Shown piece by piece: positions 7,335 to 17,021 of a stretch of 64,000 nucleotides of DNA. Each line of letters begins with the position of its first letter. Positions within the stretch are counted from its first letter, which is position 1. Origin of the DNA: Caulobacter sp. BK020 (GTDB taxonomy: Bacteria; Pseudomonadota; Alphaproteobacteria; Caulobacterales; Caulobacteraceae); contig NZ_SLZL01000005.1 in the NCBI RefSeq assembly GCF_004342605.1, forward strand, positions 1 through 64,000, written 5' to 3'. Made by a program: the position numbers and the translations under genes. The notes beneath the pieces were generated by a model. It saw only the letters and a list, made by a program, of their open reading frames with translations. It had not been told where the DNA came from and did not search any database.

Positions 7335-9671
7335 ATGGCCGATTTCCGCAAGACGCTTCTGCTCGTCTCGACCGCCGCCATCGCCGTGATGACGGCGGCG
7401 AACGTCTACGCCCAGACGACGCCCGCGTCCGATGCCACGCAACAGAAAGCTGTCGCCCTCGACGAGATCATCGTGGTGGCGCGGCGGCGAGAAGAGAACG
7501 TGCAGAGCGTTCCGGTCGCGGTCACGGCGGTTACCGGAAAGGCCATCGAGCGCGCTGGCGTCACCTCGGTGGCTCTGCTGGGCCAGCAGACGCCCGCCCT
7601 CGTCATCGCTCCGACCACCAGCCGGGCCACCCCCGCCTTCGCCATTCGCGGCCAACGCCAGCAGGACTACCTGCCGACCGTCGACCAGTCCGTCGCCGTC
7701 TATTTCGGCGACCTCTATCTCTCGCGCCAGTTCGGGGTCGACCAGGCGCTGTTCGACGTTCAGTCGGTCGATGTGCTTCGTGGCCCGCAGGGCACGCTAT
7801 TTGGCCGCAATTCCACCGGCGGCGCCATCATCATTCGCCCGGTTGCGCCGACCGATCGCCTGGAGGGCTACGCGGCCGGGACGGTCGGCGACTATGACCG
7901 CCGGCAGTTCGAAGCGGTCGTGAATCTTCCGCTGGCGAAGGACCTGGCGCTTCGCCTGGGCGGCATGACCTTCCGCCGCGATGGCTATGTCACCAACGTC
8001 CTGACCGGCGACGACGTCGACAACGAGAAATATTCGGCGCTGCGGGCGTCGCTGAAATTCAGCCCAACCGGCGGCTTCGAATCCACCACCGTGGCCAACT
8101 ATTTCGACTCCGACGGCGGCGGCACGCCGTTCATCCTCAGTGACGTCAGCCCCTCGAACACCTCGCCCGTGCGCCAGCTGGGCTTGGAGGCGCCCTTGCG
8201 CGCCCTGCTGGCGCAACAGAAGGCCCGCGGGTTTTACGAGACCGCTCAGGACGTAGACGCCAAGACGCGGGTCAAGACCTATGACGTCCAGAATTCGACG
8301 TCCTACGACTTCGGCGACCTCACCCTTCGCAACATCGTCGGCTACCGCAAGACCAAGTTTTCCGATCTCAACGATATCGATGGGTCAGCTGCTCGCATCC
8401 TGGAAATCAACAACCGCTATGACGGCGAACAGTTCTCGAACGAACTGCAGCTCTCAGGCCGCAACAGCATTCTGAACTGGATCACCGGCCTCTATTATTT
8501 CCGGGAGACAGGATCCAACGACACAACCAGCTATACCGGCTCGCCGGTGCTGGACAACTTCATCAACCCGCGCCTGCAGCAGTTCGACGTCAAGAACATA
8601 TCGAAATCCGTCTACGCCCAGGGCACGTTCGACCTGACCAGCCTGACGCCCGGCCTGACGTTCACCGTCGGTGCACGCTATACCTGGGACCAGCGCGACG
8701 CCCACCTTCGGTCGACGCAGGCGGTCGGGGTCGCGCCAGGCACGCCAACCTTGCTTGGCTTCCCCTCGCCTGGCGAGCGCTGCCTGGGCCTCCCGGCCGA
8801 CGGCTTCGGCGCCTATCCCGACTGCTCAGTCTCGCTGAGCACCGACTTCAGCAAGCTGAGCTACAACCTCAGCCTCGAATACAAGCCCGCCAGCGGCGTC
8901 CTGTTCTATCTCGCGACGCGTCAGGGCTATCGCTCGGGCGGCTTCAACGCCCGCGCCCAGCTCGCCTATCAATTGACGCCGTTCCGCCCCGAGGTGGTCC
9001 GCGACGTCGAAGGCGGGATCAAGGCGGACTGGCGGATCGGCGACGCGCCCGTCCGCACCAATCTCAGCCTGTTCTACAGCGACTTCAAGGACGCCCAGCG
9101 GCTGGCGCCGAACCTGATCGGCGGCGTCGTCACCACCGACGTCGTCAACGCCGCCAAGGCGCACGTGCAAGGCGGAGAGCTGGAGTTCTCGATCATCCCG
9201 GTCTCGCCGCTGACGTTAGGCGGCTTCGTTTCCTATACGGACGCAGCCTATGACGACTATGTCGTTCCCGGCCCGGGCGGCGTGGGAACCCGCGACCTCT
9301 CGGCCACCGCCCGCTTCGCCCAGACGCCGAAGCTGACCTACAGCCTCAACGCCCGCCTGAACCTGCCGACGCCGGATCGCTTCGGCGCGCTGTCGGTCTC
9401 AGCGACCTATTACCATCAGAGCGACGTCTATGTGACCGACAACACCGAGCCGGCGGGCCGCGTCAATGGCTGGGGCACGCTGGGCCTGCGGGCCGACCTC
9501 GAGCACATTGGCGGCGCACCGATCGATCTGGGCGTATTCGTCCGCAACGTCACTGACGAAAAATATAATGTCGCCGGCCAGACGCTGAACAACGACATCG
9601 GCTTCGCCTCCCGCATCCCCGGCGCGCCGCGCACCGTGGGGGTTTCTCTCCGCTACAGCTTCGGAGGCTGA
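7335..9671 (+). CDS. TonB-dependent outer-membrane receptor (P450 operon)
   Basis: A 778-residue receptor. A signal peptide ends at about VYAQ (residues 1-27), a TonB-box-like LDEIIVVARRRE follows, then the plug domain with the signatures VDVLRGPQGTLFGRNSTGGA. The remaining roughly 600 residues form a beta barrel that ends in VGVSLRYSF plus two glycines. The start is set by GGGGGAGGA just upstream. Four bases separate it from the P450 gene, so the imported ligand is probably the substrate, or a relative of the substrate, of the P450/GMC/ALDH enzymes. There is no sign of a siderophore system. Confidence 0.92.
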   Translation: MADFRKTLLLVSTAAIAVMTAANVYAQTTPASDATQQKAVALDEIIVVARRREENVQSVPVAVTAVTGKAIERAGVTSVALLGQQTPALVIAPTTSRATPAFAIRGQRQQDYLPTVDQSVAVYFGDLYLSRQFGVDQALFDVQSVDVLRGPQGTLFGRNSTGGAIIIRPVAPTDRLEGYAAGTVGDYDRRQFEAVVNLPLAKDLALRLGGMTFRRDGYVTNVLTGDDVDNEKYSALRASLKFSPTGGFESTTVANYFDSDGGGTPFILSDVSPSNTSPVRQLGLEAPLRALLAQQKARGFYETAQDVDAKTRVKTYDVQNSTSYDFGDLTLRNIVGYRKTKFSDLNDIDGSAARILEINNRYDGEQFSNELQLSGRNSILNWITGLYYFRETGSNDTTSYTGSPVLDNFINPRLQQFDVKNISKSVYAQGTFDLTSLTPGLTFTVGARYTWDQRDAHLRSTQAVGVAPGTPTLLGFPSPGERCLGLPADGFGAYPDCSVSLSTDFSKLSYNLSLEYKPASGVLFYLATRQGYRSGGFNARAQLAYQLTPFRPEVVRDVEGGIKADWRIGDAPVRTNLSLFYSDFKDAQRLAPNLIGGVVTTDVVNAAKAHVQGGELEFSIIPVSPLTLGGFVSYTDAAYDDYVVPGPGGVGTRDLSATARFAQTPKLTYSLNARLNLPTPDRFGALSVSATYYHQSDVYVTDNTEPAGRVNGWGTLGLRADLEHIGGAPIDLGVFVRNVTDEKYNVAGQTLNNDIGFASRIPGAPRTVGVSLRYSFGG

Positions 9672-9675
9672 GACC

Positions 9676-10878
9676 ATGACCGTCTCGGTCGCCCCGTCGC
9701 ACGTTCCGCCCCAACTGGTCGTGCCGTTCGACATCTTCGATGACGAACGGCTGAAACCCGATCCGCAGGCCGGCTATGGAGCTCTGCTCGGGCGCCTCCC
9801 AGACGTCTTCTACACACCGTTGAACGGCGGCCATTGGGTGGCGTTGCGCTACGAGACGATCAGCCGGGTCCTCAAGGATCCGGCGACCTTCTCCAACCGC
9901 AACCTGCAGATCCCCAAGTCGGACACCCCCGCCGTCATGCTGCCCCTGACGCTGGATCCGCCGGAGCACGCGCCCTACCGGCAGATCCTGATGCAGATGT
10001 TTTCCGCCAAGGCCATGCATGCCCTGGAACCGCACATCCGCGACTGGTCGCAACGCCTTCTCCGGGCGGTGTCCCAGCAGGGCCGATGCGACTTCGTAGG
10101 ATCGATTTCCGGGGTCTTGCCCGTTTCGGTGTTCATGCAGCTGATGGGCCTGCCGCTCGAACGGCTTGAGGAGTTCCGGGCCTGGGTCGACGAAAGCTTC
10201 GCGGCCAGCGACACCGACCATCGCAACGCGATCTACGGCCGGATCATGGGTTTCATGGGCGAGGTCATCGGCGAGCGTCGGCAGGCCCCGCGAGACGACC
10301 TCGTCAGCCGTCTGTTGGCGTCCGAGGTCAACGGCCGCCCCCTGAGCATCGACGAAGTCATGGGCATGAGCCTGCTGCTGTTCATCGCCGGCATGGACAC
10401 GGTCGCCAACGCGCTGTCGTTCGGCATGCGTCACCTGGCCCAGCATCCCGACCTGCAGCGCCAGGTCGCCGCCGATCCGGCGCTGATCCCGGGCCTGGTC
10501 GACGAAATCCTGCGACGCTACGCCTTCACCAGCACCCAGCGCATCGTCGCGCGCGACGTCGACCTGGACGGTGCGCCACTGAAGGCGGGCGAGATGCTGT
10601 TCGTCAGTTTCGCCGCGGCTGCGCTCGACGACAGGTTCGGCCCCGACGCCCGGTCGTTCGATCCGAAGCGCGCCGACGCCGACCAGCACCTGACCTTTGG
10701 CGGTGGTCCGCACAAGTGCGCCGGCCGCCACCTGGGCCGGATCGAGATGCGCATCCTGTTCGAGGAAATCTTCAAGCACTGGACCAATATCCGCCTGGCG
10801 CCGGACGCCCATCAGCACATCCGCGCCGGCAATGTCATCGCCATGGATCGGCTCGACATCCTGTTCGACGCGGCCTGA
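9676..10878 (+). CDS. Cytochrome P450, CYP101-like
   Basis: A 400-residue soluble P450. The haem-ligand motif FGGGPHKCAGRHLG places the cysteine at residue 348. The K-helix ExxR is E277-R280, and the I-helix reads FIAGMDTVANALSF with the Asp-Thr pair at 241-242. The GxDTVxNxLSF pattern and the preceding VNGRP resemble P450cam (CYP101), which hydroxylates camphor, and related enzymes that hydroxylate ionones and other terpenoids. This would be the first oxidation step of the operon. No ferredoxin or ferredoxin reductase gene lies beside it, so redox partners must be elsewhere. Substrate not proven. Confidence 0.9.
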   Translation: MTVSVAPSHVPPQLVVPFDIFDDERLKPDPQAGYGALLGRLPDVFYTPLNGGHWVALRYETISRVLKDPATFSNRNLQIPKSDTPAVMLPLTLDPPEHAPYRQILMQMFSAKAMHALEPHIRDWSQRLLRAVSQQGRCDFVGSISGVLPVSVFMQLMGLPLERLEEFRAWVDESFAASDTDHRNAIYGRIMGFMGEVIGERRQAPRDDLVSRLLASEVNGRPLSIDEVMGMSLLLFIAGMDTVANALSFGMRHLAQHPDLQRQVAADPALIPGLVDEILRRYAFTSTQRIVARDVDLDGAPLKAGEMLFVSFAAAALDDRFGPDARSFDPKRADADQHLTFGGGPHKCAGRHLGRIEMRILFEEIFKHWTNIRLAPDAHQHIRAGNVIAMDRLDILFDAA

Positions 10879-10883
10879 CCGCC

Positions 10884-12509
10884 ATGCCACCGCTCGCGAA
10901 CCACTACGACTATCTGATCATCGGGGCCGGATCCGCCGGCTGCGTGCTCGCCGACCGGCTGTCGCGGAGCGGCAAGCATAGCGTCCTGCTGATCGAGGCA
11001 GGACCCGCCGACGCCAGTCCCCTGATCCGGATGCCCAAGGGCTTCGGCAAGCTTCTGCATGATCCCAGGCACGTCTGGCGTTTCGAAGCCGACACCCAGC
11101 CGGGCGGCGCCAACACCCCGGCCACCTGGCATCGCGGCAAGACCCTGGGTGGTTCGAGCTCGGTCAACGGCATGGTCTACACTCGGGGTGATCCCAGCGA
11201 CTACGACGCCTGGGAAGACCTTGGGCTGGCCGGCTGGAACTGGGCCAGCATGGGCCGGGCCTTCAAGGCCATCGAGGACCACGAACTGGGCGAAGCCGAG
11301 ACACGAGGCGTGGGCGGACCGCTGCACGTTTCACCGAGCCGTGAACCCAACGCGACCTGCGACGCCTTCATCGCGGCTGGCGCGGCCATGGGCCTGCCCG
11401 TCAAGACCGACCTTAACGATCCCTCCGGGCAGGACGGCGTCGGCTACGCCATGCGCACCATCAAGAATGGCGCGCGGTTCAGCGCGGCCGAAGCCTTCCT
11501 GAAACCGGCTCGCCGACGCTCCAACCTGACGGTGATCACCGACACCCAGATCGATCGGCTGTTGTTCGAGGACAACCGGGTGAACGGCGCCGCTTGCCGC
11601 GGCCCTGGAGGCCCCTTCGAGGTGCGCTGCGGCCGCGAGGTGATCCTGTCGGCGGGCGCGCTGAACACCCCCCGGATCCTCCAGTTGTCGGGCGTCGGTC
11701 CCGCCGAGGCGCTCAAGGCCGCCGGAGTTCAGCCGCGCCTGGGCCGGGAGGCCGTCGGCCAGCACATGCGCGAGCACCGGGTGCTGTTCATGCAGTTTCG
11801 CCTGAAGGACGCCCGGCTCAGCCAGAACCGCCAATTCAGCGGCCTGCGCCTGGCCGGGGCCGTCCTGCAGTACGCCTTTCTGAAGCGCGGCGTGATGGCC
11901 CAAGCCGCCTACCAGGCCGGCGCCTTTCTGAGGTCGCGCCCCGGCCTGACCCGTCCCGACGTCCAACTTCTGATGGGGCCGTTCTCGCTATCGCTGAAAG
12001 ACGCCGGCGCCGAAGGACCAATCCCCGAGGCGTTGCCCGGTCTGCAGTGCATCACCCTGCCGCTGCGCCCCACCAGCGAGGGCGACGTCGCGATCCGCGC
12101 GCCCGATCCCGACGCGCCGATGACCATTCGGCCCAACTATCTGTCTACCGACGAGGACCGGATCTCCGCCGTCGCCGGCGTCCGTTTCGTTCGCGCCATG
12201 GCGGCCAAGGCGCCGCTCGCCGAGCTGATCGTCGACGAGACCGTGCCGGGCGCCGAGATGGCGACGGATGACGACATCCTGACCGCCTATCGGCTGTTCG
12301 GTTCACCCGGCTATCACGCCGTCGGAACCTGCCGGATGGGCCCCGGCGACGAGGCGATCACCGATAGCCGACTACGCGTGCGGGGCGTCGGCGGCCTGCG
12401 CATCGTCGATTGTTCGGTCATGCCGACCATACCGTCCGGCAACACCAACGGCCCGGTCATGGCCCTGGCCTGGCGGGCCGCCGATCTCATTCTCGAAGAC
12501 GCCGCCTGA
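10884..12509 (+). CDS. GMC-family FAD-dependent alcohol oxidoreductase
   Basis: A 541-residue glucose-methanol-choline oxidoreductase. The FAD fingerprint IIGAGSAGCVLADRLS lies at residues 12-27, the GMC signature segment (GKTLGGSSSVNGMVYTRG) near residue 90, and the C-terminal catalytic His in SPGYHAVGTCRMG with Asn in SGNTNGPVMAL. Such enzymes oxidise primary or secondary alcohols to aldehydes or ketones, like choline or alkane-derived alcohol dehydrogenases. Placed between a P450 and an aldehyde dehydrogenase, it probably takes the hydroxylated product. The start at 10884 follows the P450 stop by 5 bp. Confidence 0.92.
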   Translation: MPPLANHYDYLIIGAGSAGCVLADRLSRSGKHSVLLIEAGPADASPLIRMPKGFGKLLHDPRHVWRFEADTQPGGANTPATWHRGKTLGGSSSVNGMVYTRGDPSDYDAWEDLGLAGWNWASMGRAFKAIEDHELGEAETRGVGGPLHVSPSREPNATCDAFIAAGAAMGLPVKTDLNDPSGQDGVGYAMRTIKNGARFSAAEAFLKPARRRSNLTVITDTQIDRLLFEDNRVNGAACRGPGGPFEVRCGREVILSAGALNTPRILQLSGVGPAEALKAAGVQPRLGREAVGQHMREHRVLFMQFRLKDARLSQNRQFSGLRLAGAVLQYAFLKRGVMAQAAYQAGAFLRSRPGLTRPDVQLLMGPFSLSLKDAGAEGPIPEALPGLQCITLPLRPTSEGDVAIRAPDPDAPMTIRPNYLSTDEDRISAVAGVRFVRAMAAKAPLAELIVDETVPGAEMATDDDILTAYRLFGSPGYHAVGTCRMGPGDEAITDSRLRVRGVGGLRIVDCSVMPTIPSGNTNGPVMALAWRAADLILEDAA

Positions 12510-12538
12510 TGCAGCGGTTCAGACCTGGAGCGTAACCC

Positions 12539-14041
12539 ATGACCGTCATCGTGCCCGTCGATTTCGAGGCGCATCTCGCCGCCCGCTCCGTCTTGCCGAC
12601 CCCGACCCTGGTCATCGGCGGCCAGCAGCGCCGCACGGGCGGAGCCGGCGTGTTCCAGCACGTCAGCGCCACCACGGGCGAGGTGCAGGGCGAGGTTCCG
12701 CTGGGCGACGCCGCCGACATCGACGCCGCCGTCCAGGCCGCGCGTCGGGCCCTGCCGGCCTGGCGCGACATGAAACCTTATGCCCGGCGGCGGCTGATGG
12801 ACCGGTTCTGCGACCTGGTCGAACAGAACATCGGCCGGTTCCAGGCCATCTCCACGCTTGAGAACGCCATTCCATCAATGAACTTTGAGCATGGCATGCT
12901 GCACCGCTGCGTCGGCTGGCTGCGCTATTACGCCGGCTGGACCGACAAGCTCGAAGGCCTGGTGACCGGCCTGCACCCGGGCGAGAACTTCGAATACACC
13001 ATCCCCGAACCCTACGGCGTGATCGGCCACATCATCACCTGGAATGCACCGCTGCTGTCGCTGTGCATGAAGGTCCCGCCATCGCTGGCGGCGGGCAACA
13101 CGGTCGTGATCAAGCCGGCGGAGTTCACCCCCTATACCAGTCAGCTGTTCGCCGAGCTGGCGCAGGAAGCAGGCATTCCGGAGGGCGTCATCAACGTCGT
13201 TCCAGGCGCGGTCGCTGCTGGCGAAGCGCTGGTGCGCCACCCGGGCGTCGACAAGATCTCGTTCACCGGCGGGCCGATCGGCGCCAAGGCGATCATGCGT
13301 TCGGCGGCCGACAGCCTCAAGCCGGTGATCTTCGAACTAGGCGGCAAATCGGCCAACCTGGTGTTTCCCGACGTCGATCTCCAGGACACGGCCCAGTACT
13401 GCGCGGTGTTCGGCGTCTCCAACAGCGGCCAGGGTTGCGCCCTGCCTACCCGGATCCTGGTCCATGAGGCCGTCTATGATCCGTTCGTCGAGATCGTCGC
13501 CGCCACCTTGGATAACCTGCCGACCGGCGACCCGCTCGATCCCAGCGTCTTCATCGGCCCGATGGTCAATACCGCCGCCATCGCGCGGGTCATGGGCTTT
13601 GTGGAAGACGCCAAGACGTCCAACTCAGGTCGCCTGGTCGTCGGCGGCGGTCGGCTGGCGGGCGGGCTGGAGAAGGGTAATTTCGTCGCACCGACCGTGT
13701 TCGCCGATGTCGATCCGATGAGCGCGATCGCCCAGCAGGAGATCTTCGGTCCCGTGCTGTCGATCATCAAGTTCAACACCGAGGACGAGGCGGTCCAGAT
13801 CGCCAACGCCACGGCCTACGGCCTGTCGGCGTATGTCCAGACCAACGACATCAACCGGGCCAACCGCTTGATCCGGCGGCTCGACGCGGGTACCGTCTAT
13901 GTGAACAAGGCCACGCCATCCAATCTCGGCGCCTCGCCGTTCGGCGGAATCGGCCTGTCCGGCTTTGGGCGTGAAGGTGGTCGGGCCGGCCTAGAGGAGT
14001 TCATCAAGGTCAAGGGCGTCGGCGTCAGCGTCGCGGCCTAG
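12539..14041 (+). CDS. NAD-dependent aldehyde dehydrogenase
   Basis: A 500-residue class 1/2-like aldehyde dehydrogenase. Catalytic Glu266 is in FELGGKSANLVF and nucleophile Cys300 in SNSGQGCALPTR. The NAD-binding SFTGGPIGAKAIM and C-terminal FGGIGLSGFGREGG are present. It would convert the aldehyde made by the GMC enzyme to an acid that can enter CoA-dependent breakdown. GGAGCG before the ATG supports the start. It closes the receptor, P450, GMC, ALDH operon. The next 400 bp contain no confident gene. Confidence 0.92.
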   Translation: MTVIVPVDFEAHLAARSVLPTPTLVIGGQQRRTGGAGVFQHVSATTGEVQGEVPLGDAADIDAAVQAARRALPAWRDMKPYARRRLMDRFCDLVEQNIGRFQAISTLENAIPSMNFEHGMLHRCVGWLRYYAGWTDKLEGLVTGLHPGENFEYTIPEPYGVIGHIITWNAPLLSLCMKVPPSLAAGNTVVIKPAEFTPYTSQLFAELAQEAGIPEGVINVVPGAVAAGEALVRHPGVDKISFTGGPIGAKAIMRSAADSLKPVIFELGGKSANLVFPDVDLQDTAQYCAVFGVSNSGQGCALPTRILVHEAVYDPFVEIVAATLDNLPTGDPLDPSVFIGPMVNTAAIARVMGFVEDAKTSNSGRLVVGGGRLAGGLEKGNFVAPTVFADVDPMSAIAQQEIFGPVLSIIKFNTEDEAVQIANATAYGLSAYVQTNDINRANRLIRRLDAGTVYVNKATPSNLGASPFGGIGLSGFGREGGRAGLEEFIKVKGVGVSVAA

Positions 14042-14167
14042 CCGGATCGACCGAGTATCCCCGTTCATCGCGCCGCCGCTGCGAGATCGTTCAATAGCAA
14101 CATCCGCCGCGCGCCTACCCGTCGCCGCATGCCAGCGCTGCCGGCGTTGCTGAACGGGAGAATTCCC

Positions 14168-14467
14168 ATGGTTGGGACACTCAAGACGATCCTGGACCTC
14201 GCAGCGCTCGCGTTGGCGTCGACGGCGGGAGCGGCCCCGAAGACACCGGCCATGGACAAGACAGTCGTGCTCTGGCGCCGCGCGGACCCGGCAGCTGGCC
14301 AATCAGGTCCGCGTCTCCGATTTTGGCTGATCGACGACCGCCAACGTCAATTGCCGCCGTCGGCGGCGCCCCGCTCCGCCTTCCAAACAACGGCGCGATG
14401 CGGACCCTCGATGGCGATCTTCTCTGAGCCAGACGGCCGACACCGGGTTAGAATCCCTGCCGAATAG
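14168..14467 (+). CDS. Possible small exported protein (doubtful)
   Basis: In the 406-bp gap between the aldehyde dehydrogenase and the next receptor, an ATG at 14168 follows GGGAGA. The first 22 residues (VGTLKTILDLAALALASTAG) look like a signal peptide ending in AGA-AP. The remaining 77 residues have no recognised domain, are rich in Arg and Pro, and run over the 3' end of the convergent receptor gene. It may be a gene remnant or chance. I do not recognise any function. Confidence 0.22.
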   Translation: MVGTLKTILDLAALALASTAGAAPKTPAMDKTVVLWRRADPAAGQSGPRLRFWLIDDRQRQLPPSAAPRSAFQTTARCGPSMAIFSEPDGRHRVRIPAE

Positions 14468-17021
14468 CGATCTGCACAAGACGCGGCTCGCCATAGATCA
14501 TTGATGTCGCGGTGATGCCCGGCGTGATGGCCCCTCCTCCCGCGGCGTAGGCCTTGTCGAACAGGTTGTTGATGGTGGCCGAGATCTTCAGGTCATCGCG
14601 GCCGGGCGGCCGGAAGACCAATCCCAGGCTGGCGATCGAATAGGCCCTCTGCAATCCGTTCGTGTCGTGCGCCCGCTCCACGTAGCGGACGGGGCCACTG
14701 CGATAGAGGTCGGCCCAGCTGTCCAGTCGCCCCAGACGAGGGGAGCGGATCACGGGCCATTCCACGGCCGCGCGCAGACTGTACGGCGGCGTGTAGGAAA
14801 ATCGCAGACCGGTGGGATTGGTTGGCGTCAAGCTCGCCAGAACGGCCGGAATGGCGAGAGAGGTGAAACGGGCTCGGGTCAAGGTTCCCGTCAGCGTGAA
14901 GGTCGGCCCGTTCGTCCGGCGCGCGCGCACTTCGGTCTCCAGGCCGCCGATCGTCGCTGCCCCGGCGTTGATGATCAGATAGGGCGGGTCGTTCCTCGAC
15001 TGATTATCAAGGTCGAAATTGGCCGGCGGAAAGACCGCGCGCTGGATGCCGTCCGAGCGACCGACAAAGGCGGCTGCGTCGACGCCGTGGCTCCAGTCGC
15101 CATGCGTCGCGGCCCATTTGAAGCCGAGCTCGACGTCAGTGACACGCTCGGGTGCATAGGCCTGGTAGGACGCCAGCGCCGCGGCGAAGACCGGCGCGTT
15201 GACGCCGCCGGCGCGATAGCCTCGCCGGGTCACGGCGTAGAGGATGGCGTTCGACCAGCCGCGATAGGTCAGGCCCAGGCTCCAGCTCGGCGCCGACGAG
15301 CGCGTAGCGCTGCGCGCGCCGCAGGCCGCCGCCGAAATGTCCGGACTGGGCGCGGCGACGCGCGCAAAGCAGGCGCTGGAACGATCGACCGTGTAGCGGA
15401 AGCCGGCCTCGACCTCCCAATCTCGCGGCAACGCGTGTGTAAGATCGACGAAACCCGCCTGGCTCTCACCCCAGCGGTACTGGAATTCCAGCTGCGACGG
15501 ATTGGCGGACGTCACCGCGCTCCACCACTGGGTCTTCTGCAAGCCGTTCGGACGGCTATCCAGATAGAAGAACCCCGCTTGCCAGCGGGTCTCTCCGCGG
15601 ATCCCGACCACGCGCAATTCCTGGGTGAACTGCTGGGTGTCGATCTGGCGGATGGTCTGATTGAGCGATAGCGGCGAGCCGTCGATATCCTGCGCGCCGT
15701 AGAGAGCGATCCGTCGGAACGCGGTCAACGCGCGGACATCCAGATCACCGCGCCGCCAGTCCAACCGCAGCGTGGCGCCGTCGTTGCGGCGGTTCGAGCG
15801 CGGAGCCAGGTCGACGCGGGTCCTGCGCGGTCCCATGGTGCGCTGGTCCTGCAGCGCCTGGTCGATGTCGCAACCGGCACGGCCGCAGTCGAAATAGGGC
15901 GTGGCGTCTTCGGTGCGGGCCGAACCACCGCCGGTGACGTCCGGAGGATTGGGATAGACGCCGTACAAGATGTTGGCCGTACCGGTCTCCCAGGCCCTGA
16001 AACTGTCCAGGACCAACAGCGCCGACAGCGGCCCCGCCGGCCGGTAGGCCAGGGACAGCCGGGCCGAGACCTGGCGGCGGTCGTCCAGGTCGTCGCCGAC
16101 GCCGAGGTTCTCGACCAGCCCGTCGCGCGTGAGTCCATAGAGCGCCATCCGCCCGGCGAAGACCCCATCCGCGGCTGCGAAATCCCGGGCCAGCTCGACC
16201 TCGCGCAGGTCTCGGCTGCCGGTCGCCAACCGCAGATAGCCGTCCTGTCCTGGCTCGTTGGTGCGGATCAGCAGAGCCCCGCCGGTCGTGTTGCGCCCGA
16301 AGAGCACGCCCTGCGGGCCGCGCAACACCTGCGCCTTGGAGATGTCGAACAGCGGCAGGACCGAGCCGTTGTTGGGCAGCGGCGCCTCGTTCAGATAGGT
16401 GATGACCGATAGGGCCGACTCTCCGGAGGTCGCGCGTCTCTGCCCCCGGATCACCAGGGTCGGCGTGTCGGTGGTGATCTGGCCAGCGGCGGTCAGTCCC
16501 AGAGCGCCCTGACGAAGGGCCAAAACGCCATCCCCGCCAAACCGTTCAAGATCGGCCGACGACACTACGGACACCGACGCGGGCACGTCGATCAGCCGCT
16601 CGTCGCGCCGACGGGCCTGGACGATCACCAGGTCCAGCGTGTCGGGAGGTTCGGTCGGCGGCGCGAACGATGAGGCGGCCCGCGTCCCCGGGACGGCGCC
16701 CTGTCGCCGCGGGGCTGCTCTGGCGACCACGAAGGCCGAGGGCCCGATCCGCCGCACCCGCAGGCCGCTGCCGCGCACCAAACGCCGCAAGGCCCGCTCG
16801 GCGCCCTCCTCGCCCTGGGCGCCGGACGAGCTCAACGCCGCCACCGCTTCCGGCGCGAACAGCACGTCGACGCCGGTTTGTTTGGCATAGGCCTGCAAGG
16901 CTTCGCCCATGGATCCGGCCGGGACGCTGTAGCGGGAGGCGGCGGCGAACGCGGGAGAAATGCTGGCCAGCAGCCCCGCCGCGACCCAGACCGCGGCGAC
17001 GCGGCTAGTCCGCCGTGGCAC
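14448..17021 (-). CDS. TonB-dependent receptor with STN signalling domain (FecA-like)
   Basis: 857 residues from a GTG at 17021, chosen for AGGGA upstream and for a normal signal peptide ending at ISPAFA. Next comes an STN domain (SRYSVPAGSMGEALQAYAKQ to about residue 105), the extension that contacts FecR, then a plug with AQVLRGPQGVLFGRNTTGGA and a barrel ending in IAIRQGF. Its ligand would both be imported and switch on the sigma factor encoded upstream. The start overlaps fecR by 17 bp, so sigma factor, FecR and receptor form one operon. The ligand is not obvious; no iron-siderophore genes are near. Confidence 0.92.
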   Translation of the reverse strand: MPRRTSRVAAVWVAAGLLASISPAFAAASRYSVPAGSMGEALQAYAKQTGVDVLFAPEAVAALSSSGAQGEEGAERALRRLVRGSGLRVRRIGPSAFVVARAAPRRQGAVPGTRAASSFAPPTEPPDTLDLVIVQARRRDERLIDVPASVSVVSSADLERFGGDGVLALRQGALGLTAAGQITTDTPTLVIRGQRRATSGESALSVITYLNEAPLPNNGSVLPLFDISKAQVLRGPQGVLFGRNTTGGALLIRTNEPGQDGYLRLATGSRDLREVELARDFAAADGVFAGRMALYGLTRDGLVENLGVGDDLDDRRQVSARLSLAYRPAGPLSALLVLDSFRAWETGTANILYGVYPNPPDVTGGGSARTEDATPYFDCGRAGCDIDQALQDQRTMGPRRTRVDLAPRSNRRNDGATLRLDWRRGDLDVRALTAFRRIALYGAQDIDGSPLSLNQTIRQIDTQQFTQELRVVGIRGETRWQAGFFYLDSRPNGLQKTQWWSAVTSANPSQLEFQYRWGESQAGFVDLTHALPRDWEVEAGFRYTVDRSSACFARVAAPSPDISAAACGARSATRSSAPSWSLGLTYRGWSNAILYAVTRRGYRAGGVNAPVFAAALASYQAYAPERVTDVELGFKWAATHGDWSHGVDAAAFVGRSDGIQRAVFPPANFDLDNQSRNDPPYLIINAGAATIGGLETEVRARRTNGPTFTLTGTLTRARFTSLAIPAVLASLTPTNPTGLRFSYTPPYSLRAAVEWPVIRSPRLGRLDSWADLYRSGPVRYVERAHDTNGLQRAYSIASLGLVFRPPGRDDLKISATINNLFDKAYAAGGGAITPGITATSMIYGEPRLVQIAIRQGF

